Part shown: positions 54,879 through 63,187 of the stretch, piece by piece
Position numbering within the stretch: the first letter of the stretch is position 1
Layout of the letters: every line of letters begins with the position of its first letter
Origin: an uncultured Parabacteroides sp.
GTDB lineage: Bacteria > Bacteroidota > Bacteroidia > Bacteroidales > Tannerellaceae
DNA: 64,000 nt
Assembly: GCF_947855115.1 (NCBI RefSeq)
Contig: NZ_CANTZW010000005.1
Coordinates: forward strand, 99,952 to 163,951
Reading direction: 5' to 3'
Program-made: the position numbers and the translations under genes
The notes under the pieces: model-generated
The model's input: only the letters and a program-made list of their open reading frames with translations
Told to the model about the DNA's origin: nothing
The model's database searches: none

Positions 54879-56042
54879 TTACTTTTTAGATTTCACCAAC
54901 ATTACCACCCGATTGTCATCCTCTTCCAATGTCGCGGCCACTTCTTTTAGTTTGCCTTTCAACTTTCCCTTTTGATAGTCCCGGCAAAGATCGAAAGCGT
55001 TCAGGGTAGCCCATGATTCACCTTGGGCATTGATAGGGGTCAGCATAACCATATAGAATTCATTTTTATAAGTATAATCGCCATTGTATATGATATATCT
55101 GGAAAACTCCTTTTCTTGGGTATCATACACAAAGTAGGTTTTTGGGAATCCTTCTTCTTTCCTGAAATCATATACGTTTTTTATACCTTCCATGAAATAA
55201 TAGCGATTGGATATCAACTTCGGGATCAAGAACACTTCCGGATCCATGGTATGGATAGGTGGTGTTCGCGCGATAAACGGTCGTAAACTGCAATCGGGCA
55301 TCAATGTGTAGATCGTATCCGACGAGGGTTCTAATAGAATCCAATTACCATTAAACGGAGTGATTCTGCTGTAAGATCCCGGTCCGGCACATCTTGTACT
55401 ATTTTCCATCCGTAAGACTTGAAAAAAGTACTTCTTCTCTTTAAAGGAAGGTCTTATTTCCTTGGTTATGCTTCCGTCTTGCTTCGATACGAGCAGGAAG
55501 GGTATCTCGGCATTGATTTCATCGTAACAAATCAAGTTTTCTTTGTCATAATTAAATATTTGTCCATAATACTGGGAATCTCCTTCTGTTTTCTGTTTAA
55601 AACTGCGTTTAAAATTTCCCTCTAAATCATAAACCTTTATTTTTTTTGCATAGTGATCATTTATAAATATTTCATTGTTTTCTTCATCCAATGTAATACT
55701 TAGAATAAAAGTATATTCTTCTCCTCCTTGTCCTTTACGGTTTATCTTACGGATGGCCTTTCCGCTCCGGTCATATACGAATATATTTCCATCATTATTA
55801 TAATTTGCCACTATTATGTATTTTTTACCAACCGCTTGTACATATCCCTGATTAATAAACTCATCGTTTGTTTCCAGCGGAATATACTCCACATCCATGA
55901 AGTCTTGCAGGACCAGTTCTTTTTTGCTTGAATAACTTTCATTTACATCCACGGTTATAAACTCATCAGTCGATGAATGACCGCCTCTGCACCCTGTCAT
56001 TGCAAACAGGGTGGTTATTCCTATAAAAATGAATGTTTTCAT
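54879..56042 (-). CDS. 6-bladed beta-propeller lipoprotein
   Basis: 387 residues with a lipoprotein signal (FAMTGCRGG, Cys18). A run of propeller blades follows: IFVYDRSGKAIRKINRKGQGGEEY, given here as IFVYDRSGKAIRKINR; IFINDHYAKKIKVYDLEGNF; and NGNWILLEPSSDTIY. This Bacteroidetes family is common beside peptide-export systems and small secreted peptides; its function is unknown. The gene looks intact although its neighbours on both sides are degraded. Confidence 0.85.
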   Translation of the reverse strand: MKTFIFIGITTLFAMTGCRGGHSSTDEFITVDVNESYSSKKELVLQDFMDVEYIPLETNDEFINQGYVQAVGKKYIIVANYNNDGNIFVYDRSGKAIRKINRKGQGGEEYTFILSITLDEENNEIFINDHYAKKIKVYDLEGNFKRSFKQKTEGDSQYYGQIFNYDKENLICYDEINAEIPFLLVSKQDGSITKEIRPSFKEKKYFFQVLRMENSTRCAGPGSYSRITPFNGNWILLEPSSDTIYTLMPDCSLRPFIARTPPIHTMDPEVFLIPKLISNRYYFMEGIKNVYDFRKEEGFPKTYFVYDTQEKEFSRYIIYNGDYTYKNEFYMVMLTPINAQGESWATLNAFDLCRDYQKGKLKGKLKEVAATLEEDDNRVVMLVKSKK

Positions 56043-56197
56043 AACGCTGTTTTTATTCGTATTGAAGCTTTGATTTTGTGCAGATAAAGATATGGAAAAA
56101 ACAATAGGAAAATGAACAAATATTGAACAGTGCTTAATCGATGTAAGAAGATTTGTTCATTTTTTGTTCATTTTCATGGCTGATTATATGTATTGTG

Positions 56198-56840
56198 CTA
56201 TAATTCAGATATATGTTTATCTAGACTTTTGGCATTTCCTTCTTGGCCGGTTAACTTCTTATATAATCTTTTTCGATACACGGAGGCATTTTCCAGATTG
56301 AGTAGGATTGCGATCGCACCGGGCTTTACTCCTATTTTGATCAGGTAGCAGATCTTTTTCTCGGATTCGTTTAAGGACGCAGACTTTTGTAAACCTATTG
56401 TGAAGTTAGGGAAACACGCTTCTACCGCAACGAAAAGCTTGTTCCAATCGTCGTTTGTTGGAGTCCAAGACCAGCAAGGCATGATCCTCTATATCTTCTT
56501 CCTCCCTTAAAGCCTTCAGGTAATATTCCTGCGCTTGCAAAGGCTTGTCCAAGTCCTGATTGATCCTCCCCCGGTAATACCAAGCTTTCGCCTTGCGTGC
56601 CGGATCGTCCGTCTTCTCGTAATAATCCGTGGCGATGGCGATCAGGGAGTCGGTAGTATGCGTGGCGTATGTCTTGTCTTTCGCTTCCGTCAGCAGCAAA
56701 TAATAATGTGCTTTCTCTTTCCGGGACAAGGACTCAGGGTTCTTTATCTGTTCCAGGAATGCCAAGGCGCTATCCGGATGCTGGGGCATTAATCGCTCTA
56801 CCTTCCGGAAGATTGAAGGGGGATGGTTGGGCCTATCACA
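56198..56840 (-). pseudogene. Degraded TPR regulator with C-terminal LuxR-like helix-turn-helix
   Basis: Two overlapping frames make up one broken gene. The 5' part (about 56840-56406) starts as a lipoprotein-like leader (LISCDRPNHPPSIFRKVERL) and TPR helices (HPDSALAFLEQIKN, KAWYYRGRINQDL). The 3' part (56482-56198) holds LNESEKKICYLIKIGVKPGAI and SVYRKRLYKKL, a LuxR-like helix-turn-helix. The membrane segment and middle TPRs are missing and the reading frame shifts near 56450. It probably once controlled the adjacent beta-propeller/exporter cluster. Confidence 0.72.
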
Positions 56841-56897
56841 GGAAATAAGCCTCCAGCGTGGATAGCGGTAAGCTTTTCCCGAGGCGGCGCGGGCAAA
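56838..56897 (-). pseudogene. 60-bp fossil of an AAA/PD-(D/E)XK (DUF1703-type) gene
   Basis: In one minus-strand frame this reads CPRRLGKSLPLSTLEAYFL then two stops. It matches the P-loop segment RPRRFGKSLLLSTFKAYFEG of the gene at 37139-38704 but is clearly diverged. It is joined directly to the 5' end of the TPR regulator pseudogene. Too short to have any function. Confidence 0.65.
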
Positions 56898-56954
56898 TAA
56901 AAAAGTGCCCCGATCGTACTTCTTCCGGAGAAAAAGTAAGATCGGGGTACTTTT
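56896..56954 (-). terminator. Terminator of the xus operon
   Basis: Arms 56940-56954 and 56901-56915 pair over 14 of 15 bp (AAAAGTACCCCGATC on the minus strand), followed by T residues. It lies 18 bases after the xusC-like stop. Confidence 0.85.
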
Positions 56955-56972
56955 AGAAATATCTAGGTTCTG

Positions 56973-57647
56973 TTATTTCTTCTTCCACCAGAGATAATAA
57001 CCGCTCAATGGTAGGATCGCTCCGATCAAGGAAACGATGAAATAAAGAATTTGCGTCCATACGCCACCCCACGTGCCGACGTGCAAGGAATAAAGGAAAG
57101 GTTTGATCTCCTTTTGCGGCATATAGTCGAAAATAGAATATAAGATATTATGCATCCAACGGAACGACTGATTCAAGCCCGTAATGGCAATGATCAGGAA
57201 AAGGATCGTGCAATACAACCCCAGCGCTACGTGACTGTCGTACCAGAAACGTCGCCAACCTTTCGTACAATTGATAGACAGACGATTCTTGAGAGCTTTT
57301 CTCGTACGGGGCCACCAAAGCACCACGCCGCTTATCGTGATCGCGACCATGACAAGGGTGAGCGATCCTACCGCCATTTTCCCGGCGGTCATCTGCCCTT
57401 TCTTGGGAGGCGGGTCCAGGAACCAGCGATGCAAAGCCCGTGTTGTCTGGAAAAATTGCATGCCCGTCAGTTCCCGCCGTGCCGGATCGTTCTTACGAAG
57501 AGAAGCGACCTCTACTTGAGGATTAAGCCATTGTAATACATCTTTTTCAAATACAAGAATAGCCCCGCTTAAGCAGATAACCGTGATGAAGATCCCGGTT
57601 GGTATAGAGAGCCACAGATGAATTTGATGAAAGAACTTTCTCTTCAT
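56973..57647 (-). CDS. xusC: PepSY-domain inner-membrane protein, XusC-like
   Basis: 224 residues with four membrane segments (TGIFITVICLSGAILVF, VGSLTLVMVAITISGVVLWW, LYCTILFLIIAITGL, YFIVSLIGAILPLSGYYLWW) and conserved His residues (HQIHLWLSIPTG, LHRWFLDPP, LHVGTWGG) as in PepSY_TM ferric-siderophore reductase-like proteins. Its start overlaps the xusB-like stop by one base (TAATG). In Bacteroides thetaiotaomicron, XusABC imports enterobactin-type xenosiderophores, with XusC the inner-membrane component. Here it probably reduces or transfers iron. Orthology rests on gene order and domain types. Confidence 0.82.
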   Translation of the reverse strand: MKRKFFHQIHLWLSIPTGIFITVICLSGAILVFEKDVLQWLNPQVEVASLRKNDPARRELTGMQFFQTTRALHRWFLDPPPKKGQMTAGKMAVGSLTLVMVAITISGVVLWWPRTRKALKNRLSINCTKGWRRFWYDSHVALGLYCTILFLIIAITGLNQSFRWMHNILYSIFDYMPQKEIKPFLYSLHVGTWGGVWTQILYFIVSLIGAILPLSGYYLWWKKK

Positions 57648-59074
57648 TATTCTTGCTTCAAATAACTGATACCTTGGATAGCTTCCGTGTTAACCTCCAA
57701 TCCGCGAGTAGCGGTTCCATCTGTCGTAATCGTGTAGATAGCCGGTTTGGAGCCATCAACGGATTGTACCTCGAAGGAAATCGTGTGATTGTCCGTATCT
57801 ACGGCATAAGCCAATGCTATGTCGCTGATGTTGGCGGGTTCCGGCATGCCTTTTACTTCCGTGTAGCTCTGGGTAGCGACATCAAAGATACCGAATTTCT
57901 TATGAGAGCCTTCCGTTACGCCGGCGGCCCCTGCCTCGGTAAACAATTGCAAGCAGAACTTATTGTCGCCTAGGTAGAAAGACTTCCACATATAATGGCC
58001 TGTCACCTCGGTCAGGTTCACGTAATAATCCTCGTCGATACCGACCGGCATTCCATTCTGGATGTTAGAGCCGCTGATACGTAATACAGCCGATGGAACT
58101 TCCGGGGCATCCTTGCCGTAGTTCTTCACGGCACTCTGGCAGAAGAGGTAAATCTTGTCGTCTACTACCTCGATGCCTGATTCCGTACGCGAGCGCAAGT
58201 TACCTTTTATCTGTCCGGCTTCCTTGCCCGGGAAATCGGCGCTCTTGCGTACGATCGTACTCTGGTACTTCAAGTATTCCTTGTCCGCGTCCGCCGGGTC
58301 GAATTTGTAAACGCCTAAATAAAAGTTGTTGGCCAGATGCGTGCTATAAGTAGCCTTGGCCTTCGTTTTAGCGTCTGCCTCCAAATGCTTCGTGCTGTAA
58401 GAGAGCAATACATAATCCCCGTATTGGGCGATATCGCCAACGCCCCAAGTCTCGCCTTCCATCAAGCTGGTAGGCTCTGCGTTCATGTCGTCGCTACATT
58501 CGATGATACCATCCACCGTAGCGCCGGTAAAGTCTTCCACGTTGATGAACTTTACACGCTCATAGTGGCGTGTACCATTGTCTGTGGCTTCTGTCTGGTC
58601 GGACATGCCGATCAGGTAGTTGTCATAGAAACCGCGGGCTTTCACGTCGCCGTCCAGGGCAACGCCGCTACCATGCTGGGTCAACTTTCCGTCTACCAAT
58701 TTCCAGGCTAACGTAACATAGTCGGAAGAGGAACCTCCTTGGGAGGGATAGTTCATGCCAACTAATATCTCGTTGTTGTAGTTGATGAAGTCCGGGTTGT
58801 TTCCGCTAAAGAAGATGCGGTTGTTGCTGTCGCTCGTGGCATCCAGCGTACCGGCCGATACGCTATCCACTTGTTGCAAGTAAGCGCCGTTGTTCTCTCC
58901 TGAGCCACTCATTACGATATAGGCGGAGGTTACCTTCTGCTCCGTATCTGTACCGCCGCCGCCCTCACCGTCTGGAGTAGGGTCCGGATCGTCGCTACAT
59001 GAGGTTAATACACCACCCGACACACACATAGCAGTGGCTAAAGCCCATGCGTAAAAGTTTGTTTTTTTCTTCAT
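57647..59074 (-). CDS. xusB: DUF4374 surface lipoprotein, XusB-like siderophore binder
   Basis: 475 residues. A lipoprotein signal ends in GVLTSCSDD (Cys26) and is followed by an Asp/Gly-rich linker. A beta-propeller-like DUF4374 body follows (SAYIVMSGSGENNGAYLQQV, SDSNNRIFFSGNNPDFINYN, FCLQLFTEAGA). XusB of Bacteroides is a surface lipoprotein that binds ferric enterobactin and passes it to XusA. The gene lies between the receptor (29 bases upstream) and the PepSY gene (overlapping). Confidence 0.87.
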   Translation of the reverse strand: MKKKTNFYAWALATAMCVSGGVLTSCSDDPDPTPDGEGGGGTDTEQKVTSAYIVMSGSGENNGAYLQQVDSVSAGTLDATSDSNNRIFFSGNNPDFINYNNEILVGMNYPSQGGSSSDYVTLAWKLVDGKLTQHGSGVALDGDVKARGFYDNYLIGMSDQTEATDNGTRHYERVKFINVEDFTGATVDGIIECSDDMNAEPTSLMEGETWGVGDIAQYGDYVLLSYSTKHLEADAKTKAKATYSTHLANNFYLGVYKFDPADADKEYLKYQSTIVRKSADFPGKEAGQIKGNLRSRTESGIEVVDDKIYLFCQSAVKNYGKDAPEVPSAVLRISGSNIQNGMPVGIDEDYYVNLTEVTGHYMWKSFYLGDNKFCLQLFTEAGAAGVTEGSHKKFGIFDVATQSYTEVKGMPEPANISDIALAYAVDTDNHTISFEVQSVDGSKPAIYTITTDGTATRGLEVNTEAIQGISYLKQE

Positions 59075-59103
59075 TGTTTTGATTATTGATGATTATTAAT
59101 GGT

Positions 59104-61497
59104 TTATTTACTGAAATAATAAGCTATTTTCAACGCGAACGCCCTTCCCGGTTTTTGCATCTTGAAATTATCGTACAACCGCTCGTTAAAGATGTTCGTA
59201 CATTCGGCCGATACCGTGAACTCCTGCTTTTGCCCGAAATTGTAACTTATGAAGAGGTCGTGAGATAACTGGGAAGGGATCTCCAGTTCCTTGTTGTTGT
59301 ACGTATTCCACTCGTAGTTGAAACTGTGGATATAAGTAAACATATAATGAATATCCAGCACGGCTTTCCTCATAAAGACATTCTTCAGCGTGATACCCGC
59401 CTCTCCGTTTCCGTACATATAAGGGATGGCCGGCATGCGCTCTTTGTAATTCAAGCTCTCTGTTTGAGTACCCGCCTTGTATCGGCTCATGCTTCTCATG
59501 TCGATGTAGCTGAAATTACCTCCTACGAAGAGTAGATCCTTGAATGTATAACGGATACCGAAGTCGCCGCCTAGGTTACGTACGCCGCCTTCGTTGCTGG
59601 AAGTCGCCCTACCGTTGTCGCTATTGGTCGTGCGGCGGATGTAATCCTTGATCTCGCGGTATTGGAACGCCGCGTCGATCGTCAGCCGGTGATCCAGCAT
59701 GTCGATCGGGTTCGCCGTTACGCTCAGGTTGATGTTATTACTTTTCTCCGGTTTCAACTCCTCGTTGCCTCGCTCTATGTCGTCGCCCGAACCGAATAGC
59801 TCGCGGCTAGTCGGCAACCGAAGCGCGTATTCGTACGAGGCGCGTAGCTGGGCATGGTCTCCGCAGAAATAAGTGGAGGCGAAGCCGCCGCCCCAATAAG
59901 ATTCCGTGCTGCTGAAATGCTGGTAGTTGCTTCCTCCTTCCGGGTCTAGGTATGCCTCCAGGTGGTTGATATAGTTCTTCACGAAGGCCGATGTATTCCA
60001 GATACCGTTGTAATCGTATTTATAGCTCAATCCGGATACGGCCTTTATGCTTTTCTGCGGGTAATCGTAATCCGCCTGGTATTCTGTCTCGTCCTTGCCC
60101 GAGCGGGAGAAGGAGGTAAACGTGGAGCTTAACGATACCTGATGGTTTGTCGCTGGGAATAAGGCCGCGCGGAAGTTGGCCGCCGCGTTATTGTCGCGGT
60201 AGCGGTACTTTGTGTAAGACAGCTCGCCCTTGCTGTTCTTCGGCTTGCCGCGTTCACCCAGCCAGTTGTAGTTGCAGCTCGCCGTATCGGACGAGTAAGA
60301 CTTACCGAAGTTGTAATTACCGTTCAGGCGAATGTTCAATCCTTTCAACACGTCAAAGTTCTTCTCATACGTAAACTGCGGCATCAAGGTGTTCGCCGTG
60401 GTATAACGCGCGCCGTAAACCCAGTTCATGTTCGAGGCGTTCTGGGTTTGCTTGTACTCGTAGCCTCCGGTGAAACCGAACAATAACCGGTCTGCCCAAG
60501 GCTTGTCTACGACGCCTATTTTCAGGATAGCGGCTTCATTATGGTACTGGGCATGGAAGCGGCGCACTGTCGTGTCCTTGTAGATCACGGTGTTGGTGTT
60601 GAAATCCGTATAGTGGTCTATGTTTACTTTATAGTCGTTGTCCGAATAATTCTGGTAAGCGTTCAAGGAGACATAGAAACCCTTCTTGGAGGTCCATTCC
60701 GCGTAGATGTTTGTCTTGTGGGTATTAAACGAGCCGAACGAGTAGGACGCGTTCACACGCGTACGGCGGCTGTCGTCTGTCACGATATTGATGGCCCCAC
60801 CCAAGGCGTCTCCTCCCAACTCGATAGGGACGACGCCTTTGTAAACTTCCACGCGTTTAGCCAATCCTGCCGGGATATTGTTCAGCCCGAAAGCGGAACT
60901 CATGCCGTCCATCGGGACTCCGTCTATAAACACCTTTACGTGCCGGCCGGAAAAACCGTTTAGCGTTACGTTCGCCTCCGAGCCTACTCCTCCCGTGGAG
61001 CGTATCTTCACGCCGCTGATCTTGTCGATAACGTTCGCCAGGTCCATCGTGGTGGTCTTCAGCTTATCCGTTTCCAGCGCTTGTACATTATATGCCAAGC
61101 GGACAACCCGCTCTTTTTCCGTATATCCCCGTACCACTATGTCATTTAGCGACACGGAGCTTTCCTCTAGCTCGAACTTTAAGAATTCTTTCCCGTCCCG
61201 GATGGAGATGACCTTGCTGACCGGGGTGTATCCCAGGAAGTTCACTACCGCCAGGAATTTCCCCCGTTGCTTCAATTTCAACTGGAACTCACCTTCGTTA
61301 TCTGTCACGCTACCCGTCACCAGCGCGCTATCCTTCAAGGTACGGATCTCGATGGAGGCGAACTCTAATCCTTCGCCTGTTGTTTTATCCGATACTTTTC
61401 CTTTGATGAATTCTGTCTGCTGGGCATATACAAAAGATAAAGGGGTGAAAATATAGATTATAAGAATAAATATAAAGTATATTCTAAATGTATTCAT
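59104..61497 (-). CDS. xusA: TonB-dependent siderophore receptor, XusA-like
   Basis: 797 residues: signal peptide (to FVYAQQ, about 26), an N-terminal carboxypeptidase-like domain (about 30-115), a TonB-dependent plug (about 130-240; NVTLNGFSGRHVKVFIDGVP, VYKGVVPIELGGDALGGAIN) and a 22-strand barrel ending in AFALKIAYYFSK. It imports ferric siderophores across the outer membrane. It is the first gene of a three-gene operon with DUF4374 and PepSY genes. The 103-bp upstream region has an imperfect dyad (61564-61573 with 61580-61588) of unknown meaning and no clear Fur box. Confidence 0.88.
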   Translation of the reverse strand: MNTFRIYFIFILIIYIFTPLSFVYAQQTEFIKGKVSDKTTGEGLEFASIEIRTLKDSALVTGSVTDNEGEFQLKLKQRGKFLAVVNFLGYTPVSKVISIRDGKEFLKFELEESSVSLNDIVVRGYTEKERVVRLAYNVQALETDKLKTTTMDLANVIDKISGVKIRSTGGVGSEANVTLNGFSGRHVKVFIDGVPMDGMSSAFGLNNIPAGLAKRVEVYKGVVPIELGGDALGGAINIVTDDSRRTRVNASYSFGSFNTHKTNIYAEWTSKKGFYVSLNAYQNYSDNDYKVNIDHYTDFNTNTVIYKDTTVRRFHAQYHNEAAILKIGVVDKPWADRLLFGFTGGYEYKQTQNASNMNWVYGARYTTANTLMPQFTYEKNFDVLKGLNIRLNGNYNFGKSYSSDTASCNYNWLGERGKPKNSKGELSYTKYRYRDNNAAANFRAALFPATNHQVSLSSTFTSFSRSGKDETEYQADYDYPQKSIKAVSGLSYKYDYNGIWNTSAFVKNYINHLEAYLDPEGGSNYQHFSSTESYWGGGFASTYFCGDHAQLRASYEYALRLPTSRELFGSGDDIERGNEELKPEKSNNINLSVTANPIDMLDHRLTIDAAFQYREIKDYIRRTTNSDNGRATSSNEGGVRNLGGDFGIRYTFKDLLFVGGNFSYIDMRSMSRYKAGTQTESLNYKERMPAIPYMYGNGEAGITLKNVFMRKAVLDIHYMFTYIHSFNYEWNTYNNKELEIPSQLSHDLFISYNFGQKQEFTVSAECTNIFNERLYDNFKMQKPGRAFALKIAYYFSK

Positions 61498-61600
61498 CTT
61501 TTGGTTTTTTTAATTTTTTTTGATTTTACGCCGCGAAATTATAAGCCGTAGTGAAGAATGGCAATCACTGAATGTAGGTATTCGTGATGTCCGTTATCGC

Positions 61601-62083
61601 TTAAAATAGCTTTTTGTAGGTATTGCGGGAAAATGGATATTTGATAACCGCTATAATGGCGAGAATGAGCGCCGTCCATAACCACCAAGGGGTTGGATAC
61701 CTTTTTAGTTCTATGCTTTGCCGTGTGGCGTATGTGGCTTCGCCGGTTTGCGTGGATTGCCGGTCGCTGGATATCAGGATGGTATCCGCGGTCGATCGCA
61801 GGGATTGTTCTCGCAGGGTGGTGGTGGTCACGGATAGGGGGTATTGCCGTCCGAGGCTGTCGGGGGTGGAGAAGGTTACTTGGCGCAGGGTGGCCGAGAG
61901 TTGGCCCCGGTCGCTGGACCCGGCCTTGCGGAAGATATGGTCGGTACGGATTGCCGAGACGGAATCCTTCTCGTGTTTCGATACCTCTTGCTTGCGATTC
62001 CGTGAGATCGAGCAAGACGGCAGGGATAAGACGTGTATCGCCAACCCGATGCATACAAATTTGTTTACGCTTCTTTTTTTCAT
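61601..62083 (-). CDS. Lipoprotein with C-terminal membrane helix (spanin-like, HU-module associated)
   Basis: 160 residues: a lipoprotein signal (LSLPSCSIS, Cys24), a Ser/Thr-rich central part with TFSTPDSLGRQYPLSVTTTT (about 70-90), and a membrane helix near the C terminus (WWLWTALILAIIAVI, about 130-146) before a basic tail. Similar proteins, recognisable by the PPDSxGxQ-P-V pattern, accompany HU-like/amidase modules in other Bacteroidales (recalled, not searched). A lipid anchor at one end and a membrane helix at the other could bridge two membranes like a phage spanin. Its promoter shares the tandem motif of the HU-like gene. Confidence 0.65.
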   Translation of the reverse strand: MKKRSVNKFVCIGLAIHVLSLPSCSISRNRKQEVSKHEKDSVSAIRTDHIFRKAGSSDRGQLSATLRQVTFSTPDSLGRQYPLSVTTTTLREQSLRSTADTILISSDRQSTQTGEATYATRQSIELKRYPTPWWLWTALILAIIAVIKYPFSRNTYKKLF

Positions 62084-62121
62084 GTCGTTTCATTTAAAGT
62101 GATTGATAATTAATGCCGAGA

Positions 62122-62174
62122 CAAAGGTAGGCCGCCGGGAAATAGGGCAGTCGGCCAGTGTCGGTCAGTGTCGG
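62122..62174 (-). promoter_or_regulatory. Promoter of the spanin-like gene with tandem AGTGTCGG motif
   Basis: The -7 box is TACCTTTG (minus, 62129-62122). After 21 bases, 62151-62174 reads TCGGCCAGTGTCGG then TCAGTGTCGG on the plus strand. It differs from the HU-like promoter motif only at two S (C/G) positions and lies within one base of the same distance from the -7 box. Confidence 0.7.
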
Positions 62175-62188
62175 GATATGTACCCGAA

Positions 62189-62254
62189 AAAAAGGTGTAC
62201 GTGTTTTTCCGGATTCACGTACATGTTTTGGGAAATTTACGTACGTGTTTTTTT
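62189..62254. repeat. 65-bp repeated element with CGTACATG hairpins, copy B
   Basis: Same order of blocks as copy A at 40269-40333: A run, TGTACGT, TTTTTCCGGA, CACGTACATGTTTT, GGGAAA, ACGTACGTGTTTTTTT. On the minus strand it ends in a T run after a hairpin and could terminate the DUF4373-DUF6633-DUF4248 operon. Confidence 0.75.
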
Positions 62255-62358
62255 GAGAACGTTTACGGCCGGAGATTCGCTCGGAAAAAAGAGTTGGATT
62301 ACGGGAGAATCACCGTCGTGCCGTTAATACTTGAAAATTACTGATCGAGAATTAGGAA

Positions 62359-62586
62359 TTAGAGGTTCCAATTCTCCGGGTCGCCCATATGGTCGACGAT
62401 GGTTCGTACTTGCAAGGGCGTGTAAAGGCGAAGGCCTTTCCGGTAGCCGTTCGCTTCGAGAGCGGAGAGCAGTTCCGGGTCTCGACGGATGAAACGGGCC
62501 AGTTGCGTGGAGGCCGAGGCCGGGAGTACGTTCGGGAAATATAAAAGGGCCAGCTCTTGGTGGCCGTAAACTCTATTCGTGTTCAT
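62359..62586 (-). CDS. DUF4248 family protein
   Basis: 75 residues: RVYGHQELALLYFPNVLPASA near the N terminus, then RFIRRDPELLSALEANGY and TPLQVRTIVDHMGDP, the DUF4248 pattern. Small helical, probably DNA-binding; function unknown. It is found widely in Bacteroidales beside HU-like and amidase genes. It overlaps the upstream DUF6633 gene by 14 bases. Confidence 0.85.
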   Translation of the reverse strand: MNTNRVYGHQELALLYFPNVLPASASTQLARFIRRDPELLSALEANGYRKGLRLYTPLQVRTIVDHMGDPENWNL

Positions 62587-63187
62587 GCTGTTGTTGTTTT
62601 TGTTCTTTTAATTTTAGATACTCTTCATACGTGATACCGCTCGAAGGCGGGGTGGCATCGACCGGGGGAACCGGGTCGGGGCGCTGGTAACGGACGGTCT
62701 CCTTCCGGCGCTCGTCCATGAATAGGAGGAGCGAGGAGGTGATCGTAAGGGCATCCACCGATCCGTAGAAGCGGCCATATCGCCCGCATTTCAGGCGGTG
62801 GAAGAATAGGAGTACCTCGGAAGCTTTCAGGAACGGGTATTCCGTGAGGATCAGGGTAGACAGCTCTTTCTGGCGGCAGACGGGCATTTTCTCTTTTACC
62901 CCGGCAAATAGGTTCACGTTCTCCAGCAAGATGCAGATCCATACGATAGCTACCGGCTCGCCGTAGCCTGCGGATATCGCGGCTAGCGTGGGGGCCGTGC
63001 CTGTGTAGGTACGCTCCGGGTGACGGGCGGCGGCGATCTGTAGGTCGGGGGTGAATATCGATAGGAAACCCTGCGCGTCGCCGTAGCGCTTACGCATGTC
63101 GGCTAGTGCTTGTGGCGTTGGCTGCCATTTGGAGTAGCTCGGCTCTGCGGCCTGCTTCTCCGTTATCATTTGAGGTCGAATGTTCAT
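62573..63187 (-). CDS. DUF6633-like protein
   Basis: 204 residues. Conserved-looking stretches are SPQALADM-type (here TPQALADMRKRYGDAQGF), YGEPVAIVWICILLENVNLF, REKMPVCRQKEL-type (here KEKMPVCRQKEL) and FHRLKCGRYGRFYGSVDALT. It is mostly helical with a Pro-rich and Gln-rich tail, function unknown. The start at 63187 overlaps the DUF4373 gene by 98 bases; a later Met at 63169 is possible, and one at 63097 would lose family-like sequence. Confidence 0.7.
   Translation of the reverse strand: MNIRPQMITEKQAAEPSYSKWQPTPQALADMRKRYGDAQGFLSIFTPDLQIAAARHPERTYTGTAPTLAAISAGYGEPVAIVWICILLENVNLFAGVKEKMPVCRQKELSTLILTEYPFLKASEVLLFFHRLKCGRYGRFYGSVDALTITSSLLLFMDERRKETVRYQRPDPVPPVDATPPSSGITYEEYLKLKEQKQQQHEHE

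Noticed and set aside
61564..61588. Imperfect dyad upstream of the xusA-like gene as a Fur box
   Set aside because: It does not resemble the 19-bp Fur consensus and lies in the 3' flank of the preceding lipoprotein gene; kept only as a note.
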